64,000 nt of DNA from Erythrocercus mccallii. Its lineage: Eukaryota; Chordata; Aves; Passeriformes; Dicruridae. The stretch lies in assembly GCA_013397435.1 (NCBI GenBank), contig VZRG01000347.1, forward strand, positions 496,001-560,000, read 5' to 3'. The notes under the pieces are model-generated. The model did not search any database, was not told where the DNA came from, and saw only the letters and a list, made by a program, of their open reading frames with translations. This document shows positions 1 to 13,150 of the stretch, in pieces; the stretch's first letter is position 1; the number at the start of each line of letters is the position of its first letter. The position numbers and the translations under genes were made by a program.

Positions 1-3000
1 ACTGTTTGTGGCTCCTGCTTGGATAGTGCACCCTCGAGCAAGCAATCACAGCAAGCCTGTGGCTATAACAGCTTTTGAAGCTCAAAGTAAGGGGTGTCTG
101 ACTGCAGTGACTTTAAATGAGCACCAGAACTTCTCCAATGGCTAGAATTCCATGGGCCATGAAAAGAATATCCTGAAGAAAAGACAAAGCAGATTTACAC
201 TTTATCTTTCTGGTTGCATATATTCTCTGTATCAGAAGTTGTCTTTTTGCACAGCTCAAGATAAAACAATAAACTTCAAGTGTCTTGAGTTGGTGCTTAT
301 TCCTGACACATCTGGGAATATCAATATTCACTGTGAAGTCATGAAAAAATATTGTGAGGTTTTGTTGATCTCAGCATCTTTCTCAAGTACCACTAGAAGT
401 TAGTGCTTCACAGATCTATTTTAACACAGACTCTTCCTAGATCTTTGGGAAATATAAGGATTGTTTTATCCAGTGTATCAAATCACTTAATCCGTAATTT
501 CAGCAAATGCAGAAATTACTATGTTCATGTTTTAATACCTAATACATAGCTGTCATTCTGGCTTGAGTTACTCTGCAGATTTCAAATGTTTTACTTGGAG
601 ACTCCCCCAAAGAATGCAAGTGTTGAGAGCAGAACTTGAAATTTATTCATGCAGGATCAAGGTCAAAGCTGAAGTTTGGTGACCCAAGCTTCACGTGTTG
701 CTTTTGTAGCCCCAGCTGTCTGCTCTGAACAGGGAGGGTCTGCAGGCATCCCTGTGAGTGCTGCCAATCCCTTACTACTCCCCCATAAATGCAGACTTAC
801 AGAATGGGTGTTTGCTGGATGCCTTCTCCTCAATTAATGACTCCATAAACAGGGTGCTAACATAGTCTCAAAACTATTGACTGTGCAAGTAATTATCTGC
901 TGTGAAAATAGGAGAGAAGGCAGCTAATGGGTTTTTAGGCAATTTCTCTTGGTGAAACATTCTTCCTTATTGTCTTTTGTGTAAAGGACAGGCATCTTTC
1001 TGGCTCAGGTTAAAACTCTTGAGACTGCTGGGCAGTGTGGTGTGTATGTCACAATTTAACAGCTGGGGAAGTGGCAGGTAAAAGTTGAAAAACAAAGTGT
1101 TGTTTGAAGGTTTGAGATTTTTTGTGTGGGAGTGGATTTTTGTTGTTTAGGGTTTTTTTTTAACTTGGGTCATTTCACACCTCGTGTTTGCAGTGAAGCT
1201 GAAAAATAGTCAAATTATTACAGATTATCTCAGCTGTTCTGTACAGCCAAATCCAAACAGTTTGGTGTGGCAAACAGCAAGAGCCTTTCAAACTTTCTCC
1301 CTTATTCAGATGGCAGAGTGAAGCTGTGTCCTAACCCATGGAAAAGGTGAGAAGAGCAATGCATTTTTACCCGCCCCCAGGGTTAGGAGAGCCTGGATAA
1401 GGCTCTCATACATGGAAATGTCATCCCCCTGGCATTTTCTTAACTGTAATTTTAAAAGCCAGGTAGTGTGACTGAAATACTTTTGGCCCCAATTTATGAT
1501 CCTTGTCAGTCCTTTTTATGTGGGAGCCATAGTTAATGGTTGTTTGAGAGCAGTCCTGGTGTGAGGCTGCTCCTGGGTCTCCTCTCCATGTGATCAAGCC
1601 CTGCTATGAGCCCTTCTGCAAAAACGAACCTAACCTGAACTCATTTTAATGTATCAGCCTTCACACATATTCAGAGACACAAATCTGGAGAGTTAGCTAG
1701 GAGGGTCTTTCAAATTAGTGCCCATGTAGTGGAGTATAGAATTTTCCCAATTCCATATTACAGATCATTTTACCTGTGCAGCGGTCTATTAAAAATATAA
1801 CTCATCCAGCTTATCTATTCTAAAAGCTTCTCCACTGCAGCCAGCCACCATAGTTGGTTAAATAGGTGCTTGTCACACCAGTTTAATGAATTTAATGTGA
1901 AAGCCATTTCTTCTTACTTTTGACCATTGGAAGGCTGGCTCAGGTTCTGTTCCGCTGAAGGAATGGAATGGTAGGAGCCATGTCATATAGTTTTATAAGT
2001 GTGATACTCATATAAGTACATCAGCTAATATGAAAAGCAGGAGAAAGAGGGTGAGAAATAAGACCACAAGCCAAATTGCTGATATTTCTAATTCCTTGTG
2101 GAAAGATACCACTTTAATTGAAAGATATGACAATAAAAATGTCAAATAATTTCTTTAAAGAAAGGTGTAATTCATGTGTTACAGCCTTCACTCTCTGTTC
2201 TTTACTTGAATAGAGTAACACAGACTGATTACTGACTTAATATTCTTAAGAATTTTTGTATTTAATGTCCATTGTAAGATCTTAAAAATGTATCTGTGGT
2301 AAGGTAAGAAGGAAGCATTGTCTTGGCTTTTAAGGAAAAACCTGCAAATCAAAACATGAATCAAAGGGAAACAACCTTTTCCCTCCCTTCTCTTCCACTT
2401 TGTATTGCCACTGGTAATTAGGCTGTGCCATGGAAGAGGCATATGTACAGAAGCACTTTCCAGTGCACCTCTAAATCAGTAAGATACTCCCAGTTACCTA
2501 ATTAAGTACATGCAACTTTCTGTGTAGTCACTATAGCACTCTTATTTCTAAAATTCACATTTGCTTTTATGTGATCTCATATACAATTTAATTTCCCACA
2601 CCAAAAAGAAAAATAATAAATGCCAGGATATTACATAGAGTTCCCAGTGTTAATAATTAAAAGGAAATTGCAGTGAGATAAAAAAGCCTGTGTTCTGTGA
2701 AATACATCTCCTTACAAAGAAAAGTCAATCAGAAAATGCTTTAAAATATATGATACATAATCAAAATAATTAATAGCAAGGAATGGGACTGCTACCCTCA
2801 GTCTCACAAGTGTGTGTAGGTAAAATTAAAAGACCTTGGTCACCTTTGAAAGTCTTGTGTTTTTTTCAGCAAAATCTGACATTCTAAATGACTTGTATAA
2901 AGTGATTATCTAAAGATGATTCCATCAGCATTCAGGGACCAAAAATTGTGAAGTAGTTAAAACTAATTCCATGTTTTATCATGCCAAGAGCATGCTGCCT

Positions 3001-5213
3001 GTCTTACGCGATGAAGGTTGTGCATCTGATTTCTAGAATCAGATATTTGTTGTCAGAGCCCTTCTTTTGGACAGTCTCCAGGATCAGTTGGAGAATATAT
3101 CTGGTCTAACAGTTTTGAGCAAGATATTTCCACTATTCCTCCAAGCCCCTTCCACCTAATACTGTGAAGTAGGATTTTTGCCAATAAATTGGTTCTTGTT
3201 ATTCTTGTCCAGTGAATAAAGACCCTGGGATCATGAGAGCTCTACCATATCATTGAATCCATTCTTTAGTATGTTTTTCTTTTTGATCTAAGCAGTTAAC
3301 ACTACAAGTCTTACATATATGTCTGAAAATTACTTGGGACCATTTACCCCTGTAAGGACATCCATTTTATTGGAGCTTTTTGCTACCTGGAGTTATTTAG
3401 GGACTCTAGACATGAAGGAATGGCCATCACCAATTTGATGGCTCCAAGGCTAAGCATGCTGCTTTACCCCTAAGTGAATGGATTAGAGGAAAGATTGTCA
3501 GGTGTTTGTTGTCCTCTGCCAGATTTTCCATGTGTAGAAATATGTGACAATAGTTTTCCAAATTTCAGGTGTCAGGCTTTTATAGCAAAGCCACCACTTC
3601 CAGTGTTGGGTGTCTAGGTCCTTAGGAAGCAAACAAAAGGTTAAATAGCTGAAGTTATGAGTAATGCTGAGCTACAGGCACAGATTAGGCAAGGCAGGAG
3701 AGTTCAATGAAAATGGAATATACAAAATGAAAAAGCCAGTTTACTCTTTGAGAAATTAGTTTTAACTGCAATTTCCCTCAGAAAAAAATAGAAGTAGTAA
3801 TGAGAAGTGAGTCTGGTCGGGTGAGAAGTCATCTCTGCTTTTATCTGGAAACCCAAGAGTAGCTGTACTGGGAATCCCTCAGGAGCAAGGCTGTACCTGT
3901 GTCCCCTGCTCTCTTTCCAGACTCTCTCCCAAGGTGCATTGAAGTTGTGATTCTCAGTGTTAAGACAGATGGAAAAACCTGCAATAGAAATGCTATTGCA
4001 AACACCTACAGATTATTATAAATCACAGAAACTGATCATGTGGGTGGAGAGAATAATGACCTGAAATCAAGAGTCTAAGCAAAACCTGACAATTCTGGAT
4101 CATTTCTTTTTTTTAAAACTTTTTGTCCCTGGTGCTCCAAATATGTGAATTATCCTTTTAGAGTGGGACTATGTAAGAATTTCCACCATAGCAAGGTTAG
4201 ACTTTAGGCCTACTGTCTTCATTGCACAAACTGTAAAATGTTCCTGTTAGGTTTCTGCTGTGTAATGATTGTAATTGTGACTTATTAGTGACTATTGTCT
4301 TATTCTCCATCTGGTTCTGGCACTGACTTACTGAATCACTCAGTACAATAATTCACTCTTCACCTCAGCCTAGAGATTATAAAGTAAGGCAAAAAGCACC
4401 TAATAAGTAGCACATTGTTGTATTAGAGGAAAGATCTGTGTTGTTCATTTATTTGTTTAGTTTGTGAATGTTGCTGATGCATAAAATACTTCAGAGTAAA
4501 GGTCTCTTTTGCACAGCCTGGCAAAGAAGAAATAAACCAGTCAACCAATAGTCCTTCTTAGTGTGCCTTCTCCTCTTGGGTTAAACCCTCTGAGCCAAAG
4601 CACCTGCAAAACATGAGTCAGAGAGTGAAACCATCAAAAAAAATGACCCAGTACAGGTGCACAAGCATGTAAGAGTAGAGATCATAATCAGTCAAGAGGC
4701 AGACAGATCTGACATTTGCTGAGAGCATCCCTATATTTTATTGAGTTGTCATGCCTTGTTGCATACTTAATGAGGATGAGCCCCTTATATGCTGATTTTG
4801 CATTACAAATGTTGTTTTGCTGGGACTGTCAGCTGCAAATAGCTTGTGGCAATACATCTTCCATGCAGCAAATAAACACATACACCATTATAGCATACCC
4901 ATGTTATTGCCACGACTGTAAACAACTAATAAAAGGAATGTATTTACTGTGCCTTACAGTCATTCACTCCAGTCATATTTTTTCCACTTTCAAGCCTATT
5001 GACTTTATGGAACATTTGGCATCATTTCATCGTACCATCATTGTCTTATTGTGTCATCATTTAAACAAATGTCATGCTGTGTACCTGCACATGGAGCCAG
5101 CCCCATGGGTCAGGACATATCCATGACCAGCAGGTGTATTGGGCATCATCTCCAAGGCTCTGGAAGTATTTTGTGTGCTGGGAATAGCCATTGACCTCAA
5201 GATAACTGCCACT
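1..5213. other. Non-coding sequence, no gene recognised
   Basis: A+T-rich unique-looking sequence. A short G/T tract lies at about 1121-1162. The longest open frame (136 codons, 4716-5126, plus) has no domain, signal or splice context and overlaps frames on the other strand. Confidence 0.6.
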
Positions 5214-5341
5214 GAGGTCAGCTTAGTTGGTGCTAATATTGCCAGGGTTGTGGGCTTGATCCCTGTATGGCCCATTCACTTAAGAGCTGGACTCAATGAT
5301 CCTTGTGGACCCTTCCAGCTCAGAATATTCTGTGACATTTA
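5214..5341 (+). mobile_element. TguSINE1-like SINE: tRNA-Ile head fused to CR1 tail
   Basis: Positions 5214-5274 read like a tRNA-Ile gene. There is an A-box-like TCAGCTTAGTTGG, a GCTAATA anticodon-loop region, a B-box-like GGCTTGATCCC and a terminal GGCCCA. Positions 5275-5341 match the 3' end of a CR1 LINE: GAGCTGGACTCAATGATCCT, then a CCCTTCCAGCTCAGAATATTCTGTGA-type end, given here in parts. A tRNA-Ile head with a CR1 tail is the known design of TguSINE1, a passerine SINE thought to be moved by CR1 enzymes. Compared with a normal tRNA-Ile, about 11 bases of the D-loop/D-stem side are missing, from a TTGG to the next GTGG, so this copy no longer folds as a tRNA. I see no clear target-site duplication. 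Family assignment is from memory of the architecture, not from an alignment. Confidence 0.82.
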
Positions 5342-7690
5342 GGTAGGACATTGATGTCATCAAGTCGCTCCTGGTAGTACCTGGGCATGGGAGAGATCAG
5401 CATTTTTCTCTGCAAAACCAAACAACATGGCTTGATTGCACAGAAATCAGTCTCCCCCTTGACAGAGGTTATGGGTTATCGACCTTGGTTACACCAAAGA
5501 TGGTTTTGGTGTGCTTTTATTGGTATTTTGCTGGTTTCGAGGATAGAAAACCACATAATTATAGAAAAGCTTTGTCTCATGAAGGTTACTGAACTGGTAG
5601 CACCAGAGAAAATCGAACGAAAATCGATGCTCTTTTTTCCTCAGAAATTTCTCAGGAATTCAGATGGGCTGTATCTTTCCATTTAAAGGTGAGTTGCAAG
5701 AACTAAATCCCGACAGGACCTCCTGTATCAAAACCCCAGCCACTGTAATTTTCCTGGCATATCCTCTTTCAGAACCATACTTTGCTGCTGCTCCATTATC
5801 ACTAATTTCTGATTGAAGATTCTTTGTGGTGTGTTTTAACAATTTGTTCTCCAACTACCATTATATTTTGAGATTCAGTAATTCCTCTTGCTCCATTGGT
5901 TTTACTATCTTCATTTTATTCTGAGACCAATTGTAGCCTTCTGAGCTTTCTCCTTGGCTAAACAAGGCAAGTTCTTTTCAATTGTTCTCATTAAATATCC
6001 TCTTCATTCTCTCTTTTTCGTGGAAACTCTTCTGGTTTTTCCCCAGTTTGAATTTATCTGTTCTAGGATGATAGAGAGTATTTGTATCCAGTATGGTAAC
6101 ATGAATACTCCTTTACACCCATCAGAAACATCTTGACAAAGTAATTTCAGGAATGAATTTGCATGGGTTTGGAGGGTCATTGTGTTTGTGTATAATCTGC
6201 TAAGCAGAACTCCCTATCTTTGTTCCATAACTGATGGACTCACATCTTATAGAAGAAATCCTTCTGAGTGTTTAACACTGGGCTTCATTTTCCTTTCTTG
6301 TTCTGGAGTGCTGCAAACTTTTTCACCCACTGGACGATACCTTCCTCTGCATTAATCTGTTTTTATCCCAGTTTCTCAAATTAAATCTTTGAACCTGTGT
6401 TTGATTTTCATTCTGAGGAATTTTATTTGATGCAGCTCATTAAATAGTGTCTGTAATATATTTGGGTCATAATGGACATGCCTTCCCTTCTGAATCTTCA
6501 TTGTCTTAGCAGCAAACATCACCTTCTCCCTTTTAATTACTGTCCAGTAAGAAAGGACCACTATACCATAAATTCATCTTTTAACTAGCTGCCACTGCAC
6601 CCCTTGGGACAGGTTAAGTGTTGCAGGTAAATTTCATTGTTCCTGCTGTCTTTCATGAGTAACATAAACTGCAAGTTGGGTGAAACCTGATGAAACTAAG
6701 TTTGCATCATTTTTTTTTGTTGTTTATTCATCACTTGCAACACCATTTTATAATGCAGAAGTGTTACCTGCTGCCGAGGAATTTTAACTGCATCTCTTAA
6801 CTAAGCTAGTGGCAAATTGAAAACTAATAAGTTGTATTTTGCATATCAAATTCTGCTCTGGGGACAAGCTAACCTAGACACCTACTAGATTGCAACTTCC
6901 TGCTCAGTAAAAATAAAAAGAATAAAGAAAATCATGACAGCTCATTACATGAAAGAATAAATTCATCACCCAGAGCAGAATAAACGCTATGTTATTACAC
7001 AGTAATTGTGAAGGCATTTTAACACTTTTGTTCATGAAAATATTAAATTTTTTTCAATGCTGTCTGTAATAAATGTTATTCTAAGGGCAGCAAAATGATG
7101 CAATATGTTTTAGCATGCAATACCTACAAACTGAAGCTATCAATGTAGTCAGTTGAGCACAGAGCAAAAACCAGTCAGTTTCTTTTACTGTCAAGCAAAA
7201 AAATAATATTCATAGATTTCTGTGAATCTGTCCTTGCTGTGTGTCTTGGAAATGGTCTCTTTGACCTCTGTTTCTGTGGTAAAACCAATATTGCCAATGG
7301 TATTGGATGTGGTATGAGGTGTCTGTTCTTCAGGACAGATATGCTTCAGAGCATCTTCCCTTTTCTGTGTTTCAGAAATTTTAAGTTACATTAATACTGT
7401 GCTTCAACCCTGTCATTGGTGAAATATGACCAACTTGTACTCCAGCCCAGGAAAGGACAAATAGGGAGAGTTATAGAGATAAACTTCAGTATTTGAAATT
7501 ATTAAGTTATATTTTACATATAATTATCTTGAAAACTTATCCATTTCATTGTAATTTAAGTAGCATTTATATAAATTAGGCACATATGACATTTCTAATT
7601 GGGTATACTTTAATGGTTAAATCATCAGTTTTTAAAATGATAATTGGGCTAGTTGTAAAATTTCAAGGTCTATGATTTTAAAATTGAATT
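5342..7690. other. Non-coding sequence, no gene recognised
   Basis: A+T-rich. Open frames reach 99 codons (5387-5686) without any motif. I see no repeat family, RNA gene or regulatory element that I can name. Confidence 0.6.
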
Positions 7691-7847
7691 GCTCTTTGAC
7701 TTATGTAAAAGAATAGATTGTTAAGCGAGTGCCTCACAGGAGAGAAGCAGTCTAGGATATTATGATTTGAATTAGGTTTTCAAAGGAATTTAGAGTAGGC
7801 AATCTGTCCTCTGATCTTTCTTTGCACACTAAAAGTATGAGTCAGTT
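7691..7847 (+). repeat. Diverged direct repeat, copy A
   Basis: This stretch aligns with 8575-8732 in the same orientation. Shared blocks include a GTGCCTCACAG word, a GGAATTTAGA word, and a perfect 26-bp match (7802-7827 with 8687-8712) that runs into an ATGAGTCA in both copies. The spacing shifts from 884 to 885 between the ends, so there is at least one small indel. Copy A is visibly more A+T-rich than copy B. It could be two members of an unlisted dispersed repeat, an old segmental duplication, or the ends of a decayed element. I do not recognise the family. Confidence 0.75.
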
Positions 7848-8574
7848 ATGCTAAGATAGCTTAAATTGAGAATATAGTGATTTAATTAACAGCTGGAATT
7901 GTAGAACTCCACATGTGAGGAAGGCGATGCATTAATGGCTTGCCATCAGATGCTCTGATGAATCCAAGGTATTTTCCACTGGAAGCTGTTTTTCACATAC
8001 AGAGCTGCCTGTTGCAGATGCAGCAGGGCCTTTCTGAGTTCAGAACAAGAATTTGGGAACTTCAATAAAATTGCATGATGTCGAATATTTATAGTCAATG
8101 CACAGCCTTGTTCCAAAGGCCCCGTTACTCACGGTTCATGTCCCTGGGGAGGGCAGCAGGCAAACACAGGACGTGTTTACATTCCAGCAGCACTTTTGAG
8201 TGGAGACCTCTGGGCCTGCAGCAGGTCTGGATTCAGTCCCATCGTTTGAGTCTCTTGTGGACAGAGGCGAAAGCAGAGCAGGGAGTTCCATTGCCAGTGT
8301 AAGCCTGGAGAAGCACAGAGGGCAGCAGTCAAACTTCTGTCAGTGTGCTGTGGCTGGTGCTCCGCTGGCTGAAGGTGCCGGTGCAGAACCATCCAGCTGT
8401 GTGGAATGTGGCAACACAGTCTGCAATGTGATAGAGAAAATGTTTGTGACAGCTTGGTAATACTGCAAACAGGGACAGTTTGTAAATTGTTTCTACCAGT
8501 GCAAGTGAGAGTTCCCTGGGAGTCGGTCCCCCCGTGGCTCCAGCAGGGTGAAGTGGCCCAGGTGTTAGGACTGT
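7848..8574. other. Spacer between the diverged repeat copies; no gene recognised
   Basis: The first part is A+T-rich. It includes a short perfect inverted repeat CATCAGA-TGC-TCTGATG at 7945-7961. From about 8130 the G+C content rises and open frames of 71 to 97 codons overlap on both strands. I see no start context, splice signals or protein motif to prefer any of them. Confidence 0.5.
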
Positions 8575-8732
8575 GTGCTTTGAGTCATGCAAAAGAAAAG
8601 GTTGTTCAGTCAGTGCCTCACAGCAAACAAGCAGCTCAGGACATAATGATCCAGACTACTTTTTCTGAGGAATTTAGAACAGGAAGATCTGTCCTCTGAT
8701 CTTTCTTTGCACGTCAAAATATGAGTCACTTG
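8575..8732 (+). repeat. Diverged direct repeat, copy B
   Basis: This is the partner of the copy at 7691-7847, about 885 bp downstream and in the same orientation. Roughly 70-75 percent of positions look shared by eye, with one uninterrupted 26-bp identity. It lies at the end of a locally G+C-richer stretch (about 8130-8570) that has several overlapping open frames on both strands. None of these shows a domain, and such frames are expected where stop codons are scarce. Confidence 0.75.
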
Positions 8733-11700
8733 TACTGGGGGCATGAGGCTGCCTTCTAAAGAATGACTGATTGGGCAAATCTCCGTCTGGAAAAGAAACA
8801 GCTGGGGAAGTGAAGGAAGTTATAGAGTGCTGAGCCCTTTGGAGAGGCAGGATAGCATTCCCACTTCTAAAACAAAAATGGAGCCCCTCAGTGACTCTGG
8901 AGCTGTGCTCAGACCAGATGGAGACTCTTCTTCCTGTTAAAAGCATCTGAGTTTAGGAAGCCACAAAAGGAAACCAGGAATGCCAGAAGTTTGCATGGTT
9001 TCAAGACAGTTCAGGGAAAATAAACCCATTGAGAATTAGTCAATACATAGAAACCACACCTGGCTCAAAAAGCCCCTGAACAGGAAATATTTGGATGCTG
9101 GAGGAAAAGTGGTAGTGTGTGCTTTTCCCTCTGCCCTCGGTATCCACTTTTGGATACTGTCAGAATTGCCTGTGCTAGTTGGACCTTTGATCTGGAACTG
9201 TTTCAGATATTGGGGGGGATTTCCACATTTTAGTGTAGGCTTTGCTCACAATTTCCAAACCTGGCTACTTCTCTCATGATCAGTCAAACCAATTAAAAGA
9301 TACCAGTGTCTTCAATGAGGAAGCAAAATACAAACACTTATTGCAGATTATGTGAAACAAATATCTATTTCTTTCTTCTTTCTCTATAGTCTCCTTATCA
9401 TTCAAACTTTGAGCTTGGTTTTAATTACTGTGGTTTTAATTGCCAACCCAGGAAAAATTTCTCACACCCTCAATTAGAAGTCTGCTGGACCTCCCAGCAA
9501 AGGTTCAGCAAAAGAGTGAGCTTGGAAAATGTAACTCAAAAAATCTAACCTCAAGATGTGACAGGAGCTTTGAACCCTGATTCCTCTTGGTCATCCAGGT
9601 GGTTGTGCCCCAGTCTCTTGGCCTAGCACTGTTTTTGTAAATCTGCCAACATTAGTATATATGATGGTCTTTAAAAAATTATATGCAAAAATGGATTGTT
9701 TGATACTGCTCAATTAGGCATTACTATTCAAGTTGTCAGTTGTATTTGCCTACCCCGGACGGACCGCTCAGATTAATTTAATCTGTGTTTACTGTCTTTT
9801 CTTTCAGAGTTGTTTCTGACAGTGTAAATATGTTGATTTCTTTGTATGCTACTGATGTCTCTCAGGATTCACCAAATAATTAATACCAACATCTGTTTAG
9901 TATGCAAATACCAAATCCATGCTGTCCTCAGATTGCCATTTGGATGCAAGAAAATTTGAACGACAGTTTGTCTCCAATCACATGCTCAGTTCAGGCTTGT
10001 TTTGACAGGGTTTTTTCTGCCTGATACCATAAAAAGGAGGGGGCAGTGGCCTTGGTGCAATCAAGTACTAGCTCTGATGCTTAAAGGCTGGACAGCACCA
10101 TGTAGCTTCTTTTCTAGGGAAGGAAAAGTTGTTTTAGATTATTATGAAATAGGTTATGTTGATTTTTTTTTGCATATAATGTACAACAGAGTGAATTTAC
10201 ATATTGAAGCCATCAGACACTCCCAGTTATGAATACTTTATGTGCAACACCATCACATATAGAAGTGTATGTGGTCTGCATAATAAATACCTGTTCAAAG
10301 TATACTGAACAATTTTTTTAAAATTTACAATTACAGTTATGGTCCAGCATTGCTGAAGGTTACACTTCAGCAGTCATGTACGGGAGAAGACTGGCACCAG
10401 TATTTTAAAAATAGGACATAATTATTCCAGTGCTGTGGCAAGCCTTGACTTTTTAATATCTACCAGTGTGACACCTGAATGATTTATGGGCACGTTCTGT
10501 TGCTACCACCTCATTCCCAAGGATTGGAAGTGCTGCAGCAAACGTAAATAATGAAGTAGAACGATCATCCTGATACTGAGAAGTTACACATCGTGAAAAA
10601 CACTGTTATCACTTGGGAAAATTTGTTGTCATACAACCAGTACCGTACTATCTTCATCACAGATTTGCAAACTCTTTGCCAAAGGATCCAAAAGGTCCCA
10701 TGTACCCATGAAACCTAATTTAGGCTTGCTTCATCGATGGATGAGGCTTTGCTTGTTTCCTTCTAGTGTGAAAGACACCGATGAAACTGTCTGCAACGTT
10801 TGCTGAAACTGTAAGTGCAAGATCCTGCACCACTCAGTGGTTTCTTGTGTTCTGTTTTGAGGTCTTAGAATGAGAAACTGCAGCGTGTCAAAGGGACTGT
10901 CAAAATGCTGTCAGATTGGCTTCCAAACAAATATTAACTCCAAAATCAGTGTGGCTCCTATTGCAAGAATCATGTAGCCTCGTTCAAAAACACAGCCCAG
11001 TTTGATTGAAAAATCTGAACCATTAGCTTTTTCTAATAATGTTATAATGTAATATGTGGAACACACTAAAGAAACTCCACCAAAACACAAAACCCCCATC
11101 TATCTTGCATAATCAGGGCTCTTTGTTAGAAATACTTAGCTATGCTTTGGAAGGGTAGTTTCCATTGGAAAAATCATATTCACTGTAGCAGTGATAGAGA
11201 CAAATGAATAGTAATGAAAGTCCAAAGGAGCCTGCAAAATTACCTTATTTTTTTGCGCTTTGGGTGCATGGTTCCTCTGAAACATAATGAAAATATCTGA
11301 AGAAAAATTACAAGCCATTTTTAAATGTACTCCTAATAACCAGTTGCAATTAAAACTGTGGGGCTGTTCAGAAATATATGGGAACAGTTTCCATCTTTAA
11401 GCACTGGAGTAGGAATTTAGAAAAAAATAAAAAAAATCCAGTCTTTCTGAAGGCTTGACTTTTTTATTTTCAGTTTATATGAGAAATTAATAACTGACTC
11501 AACTGTAATGGAGTGGGTTTGAGATTAAAAGCAGCTAGAATTTGTTGAATTGGTAATAAGGCCAGATCATCAAATTGTTACAGATCAAATCCCAGACTAG
11601 AGTGGTGCCTGTGCTGGCTGCAGTCATAACTGCTGAAGCTGTGCTGTTCCATTAAGGGCAGTAATAGAGTTAGGAGGAATTTGGGGAAGTCTGCTGTCAC

Positions 11701-12890
11701 TGGTTGATAGAAATTGTTTAATGCCACTTGGGTCTACAGAAAAACCTCTCTGGGAGACTCAGGACTCAGCTAAGACTTGTAGGAAGAATAAAAGAGGAGG
11801 ATGAGAATCTGAGAACTAGGTTTTCAGTCTTTGAGTTCCTCTGTTTCAGGAAAGAACATCATCTTAGATGATGCTAAGGCATGAGGTTAAATCAAACATT
11901 GTTTTTACTATAGATTAGGAAAATAACATTTGATAGGTGTTAATGGATTAAAGTTAACCATGTTATCATTGTATTGTTAGTTCCAATGATAAAATAAATT
12001 TAACAGCATTTACTTACTCAATTTAATTGCATTTGGCCTGTCCAGCTAGTGAGCTCACTGGAAGAATATTACTAAATTTCTGGTTACAATACTAAGTTTG
12101 AATGCATCATTATTTCTGCTAAAAATAATGATACTATTTTATAATTTTCCTACCATACTAAGAGCTATATGTCATCTCCAAAGACAATGAAGGTAGAAGT
12201 ACTTTCCCATGATATATCCTCTCACAGGAAGAATAGGAAATAATAACCAGAATTGCAGAACATCCTGCAATTGCAAAAAGTATGTTGCTGGAGGATTTTA
12301 TTAAGAGTTACTATAAACAAAGATTTGGTAGCAAATATTTCTTTGAATGAAGTGCTCAGGTGGGAAGAAATGAGGGAAGTAATAAGGCATAGCACAGCAA
12401 TATTGCTCTAATTCATGAACTTCCATGGCTGAAACTGCTCATCAGGGTTTATCAGACCAAACCTTTTTGCTGTTCTCTAAAAGCAGATCTCTTCAACACC
12501 TGCTGGACTGCTGCTTCCAGGTTTTCATTCCTTGCTTCCTTCCAGATATGGTTTAGTGTCTTTACTATTTCCTATTTTTTTAAACATATTGCTGGGCACC
12601 TTGATTTTTTTCTACTTAATTACTTGAAAACAGTGTCTAGTCAAAGCAGCTGAAAATATACTTTATTTATAACGAGAAGAAACATGGAGAGAAGGCAGCT
12701 TGTGTCTGTTGTTCCCTTAAGATACAAGAAATCTCCTTCATTTCTGGGAAAGCTTCTATAGGAGGGAGTCAGGATAATCTCCTCCATTGCAGCTGAAGGA
12801 ATATTTTTCTATCCCATGGAAGTAGCATTCACTACTAGAAGTACCAGAAGTTAGGGATGGAGAGCTGTAGATGCACTTGTGGTGCAGACC
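8733..12890. other. Non-coding sequence, no gene recognised
   Basis: Unique-looking A+T-rich DNA. The open frames are under 95 codons and featureless. There is no tandem array. Confidence 0.6.
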
Positions 12891-13150
12891 ATGGAATTAT
12901 TAAGATTGGAAAAGCCCACCAAGACCATGAAGTCCAACTGTTAACCCAGTCCCACCACCACGTTCACCACTATGTCCTCATACTCGACATCCACATGTTC
13001 CTTGAACACTTCCAAGGATGGTGATTCCACCACTTCCCTGGGCAGGCTGTTCCAATGATTGACAATCCTTTCTGTGACGAATTTTTCCCCAATATCTAAT
13101 CTAAAACTCCCCCAGTGCACCTTGAGGCCATCGAACACCTCAGCTGGTTC
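12891..13150 (-). mobile_element. CR1 LINE, 5'-truncated 3' end (ORF2 C-terminus plus 3' UTR)
   Basis: On the minus strand an open frame runs from 13219 to 12941. Its residues from about 29 onward match the well-known C-terminal end of CR1 ORF2 protein (reverse transcriptase polyprotein), including FRLDIGEKF, the TERIVNHWN segment and SLPREVVESPSLEVFK. The sequence downstream of the frame, at 12891-12945, is the CR1 3' UTR: it includes GTTGGACTTCATGGTCTTGG and CTTTTCCAATCTTAATAATT read on the minus strand. The catalytic reverse transcriptase and endonuclease domains are absent, so this is a dead, 5'-truncated copy of about 260 bp, the usual fate of CR1 insertions. The first 28 codons of the frame do not resemble CR1 and are probably flanking sequence. 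The terminal short repeat typical of CR1 is decayed, so the insertion is old. Confidence 0.9.

Noticed and set aside
5214..5274. Functional tRNA-Ile gene
   Set aside because: Part of the D-arm is missing, the B box is degraded, and a CR1 tail follows directly, so it is a SINE head.
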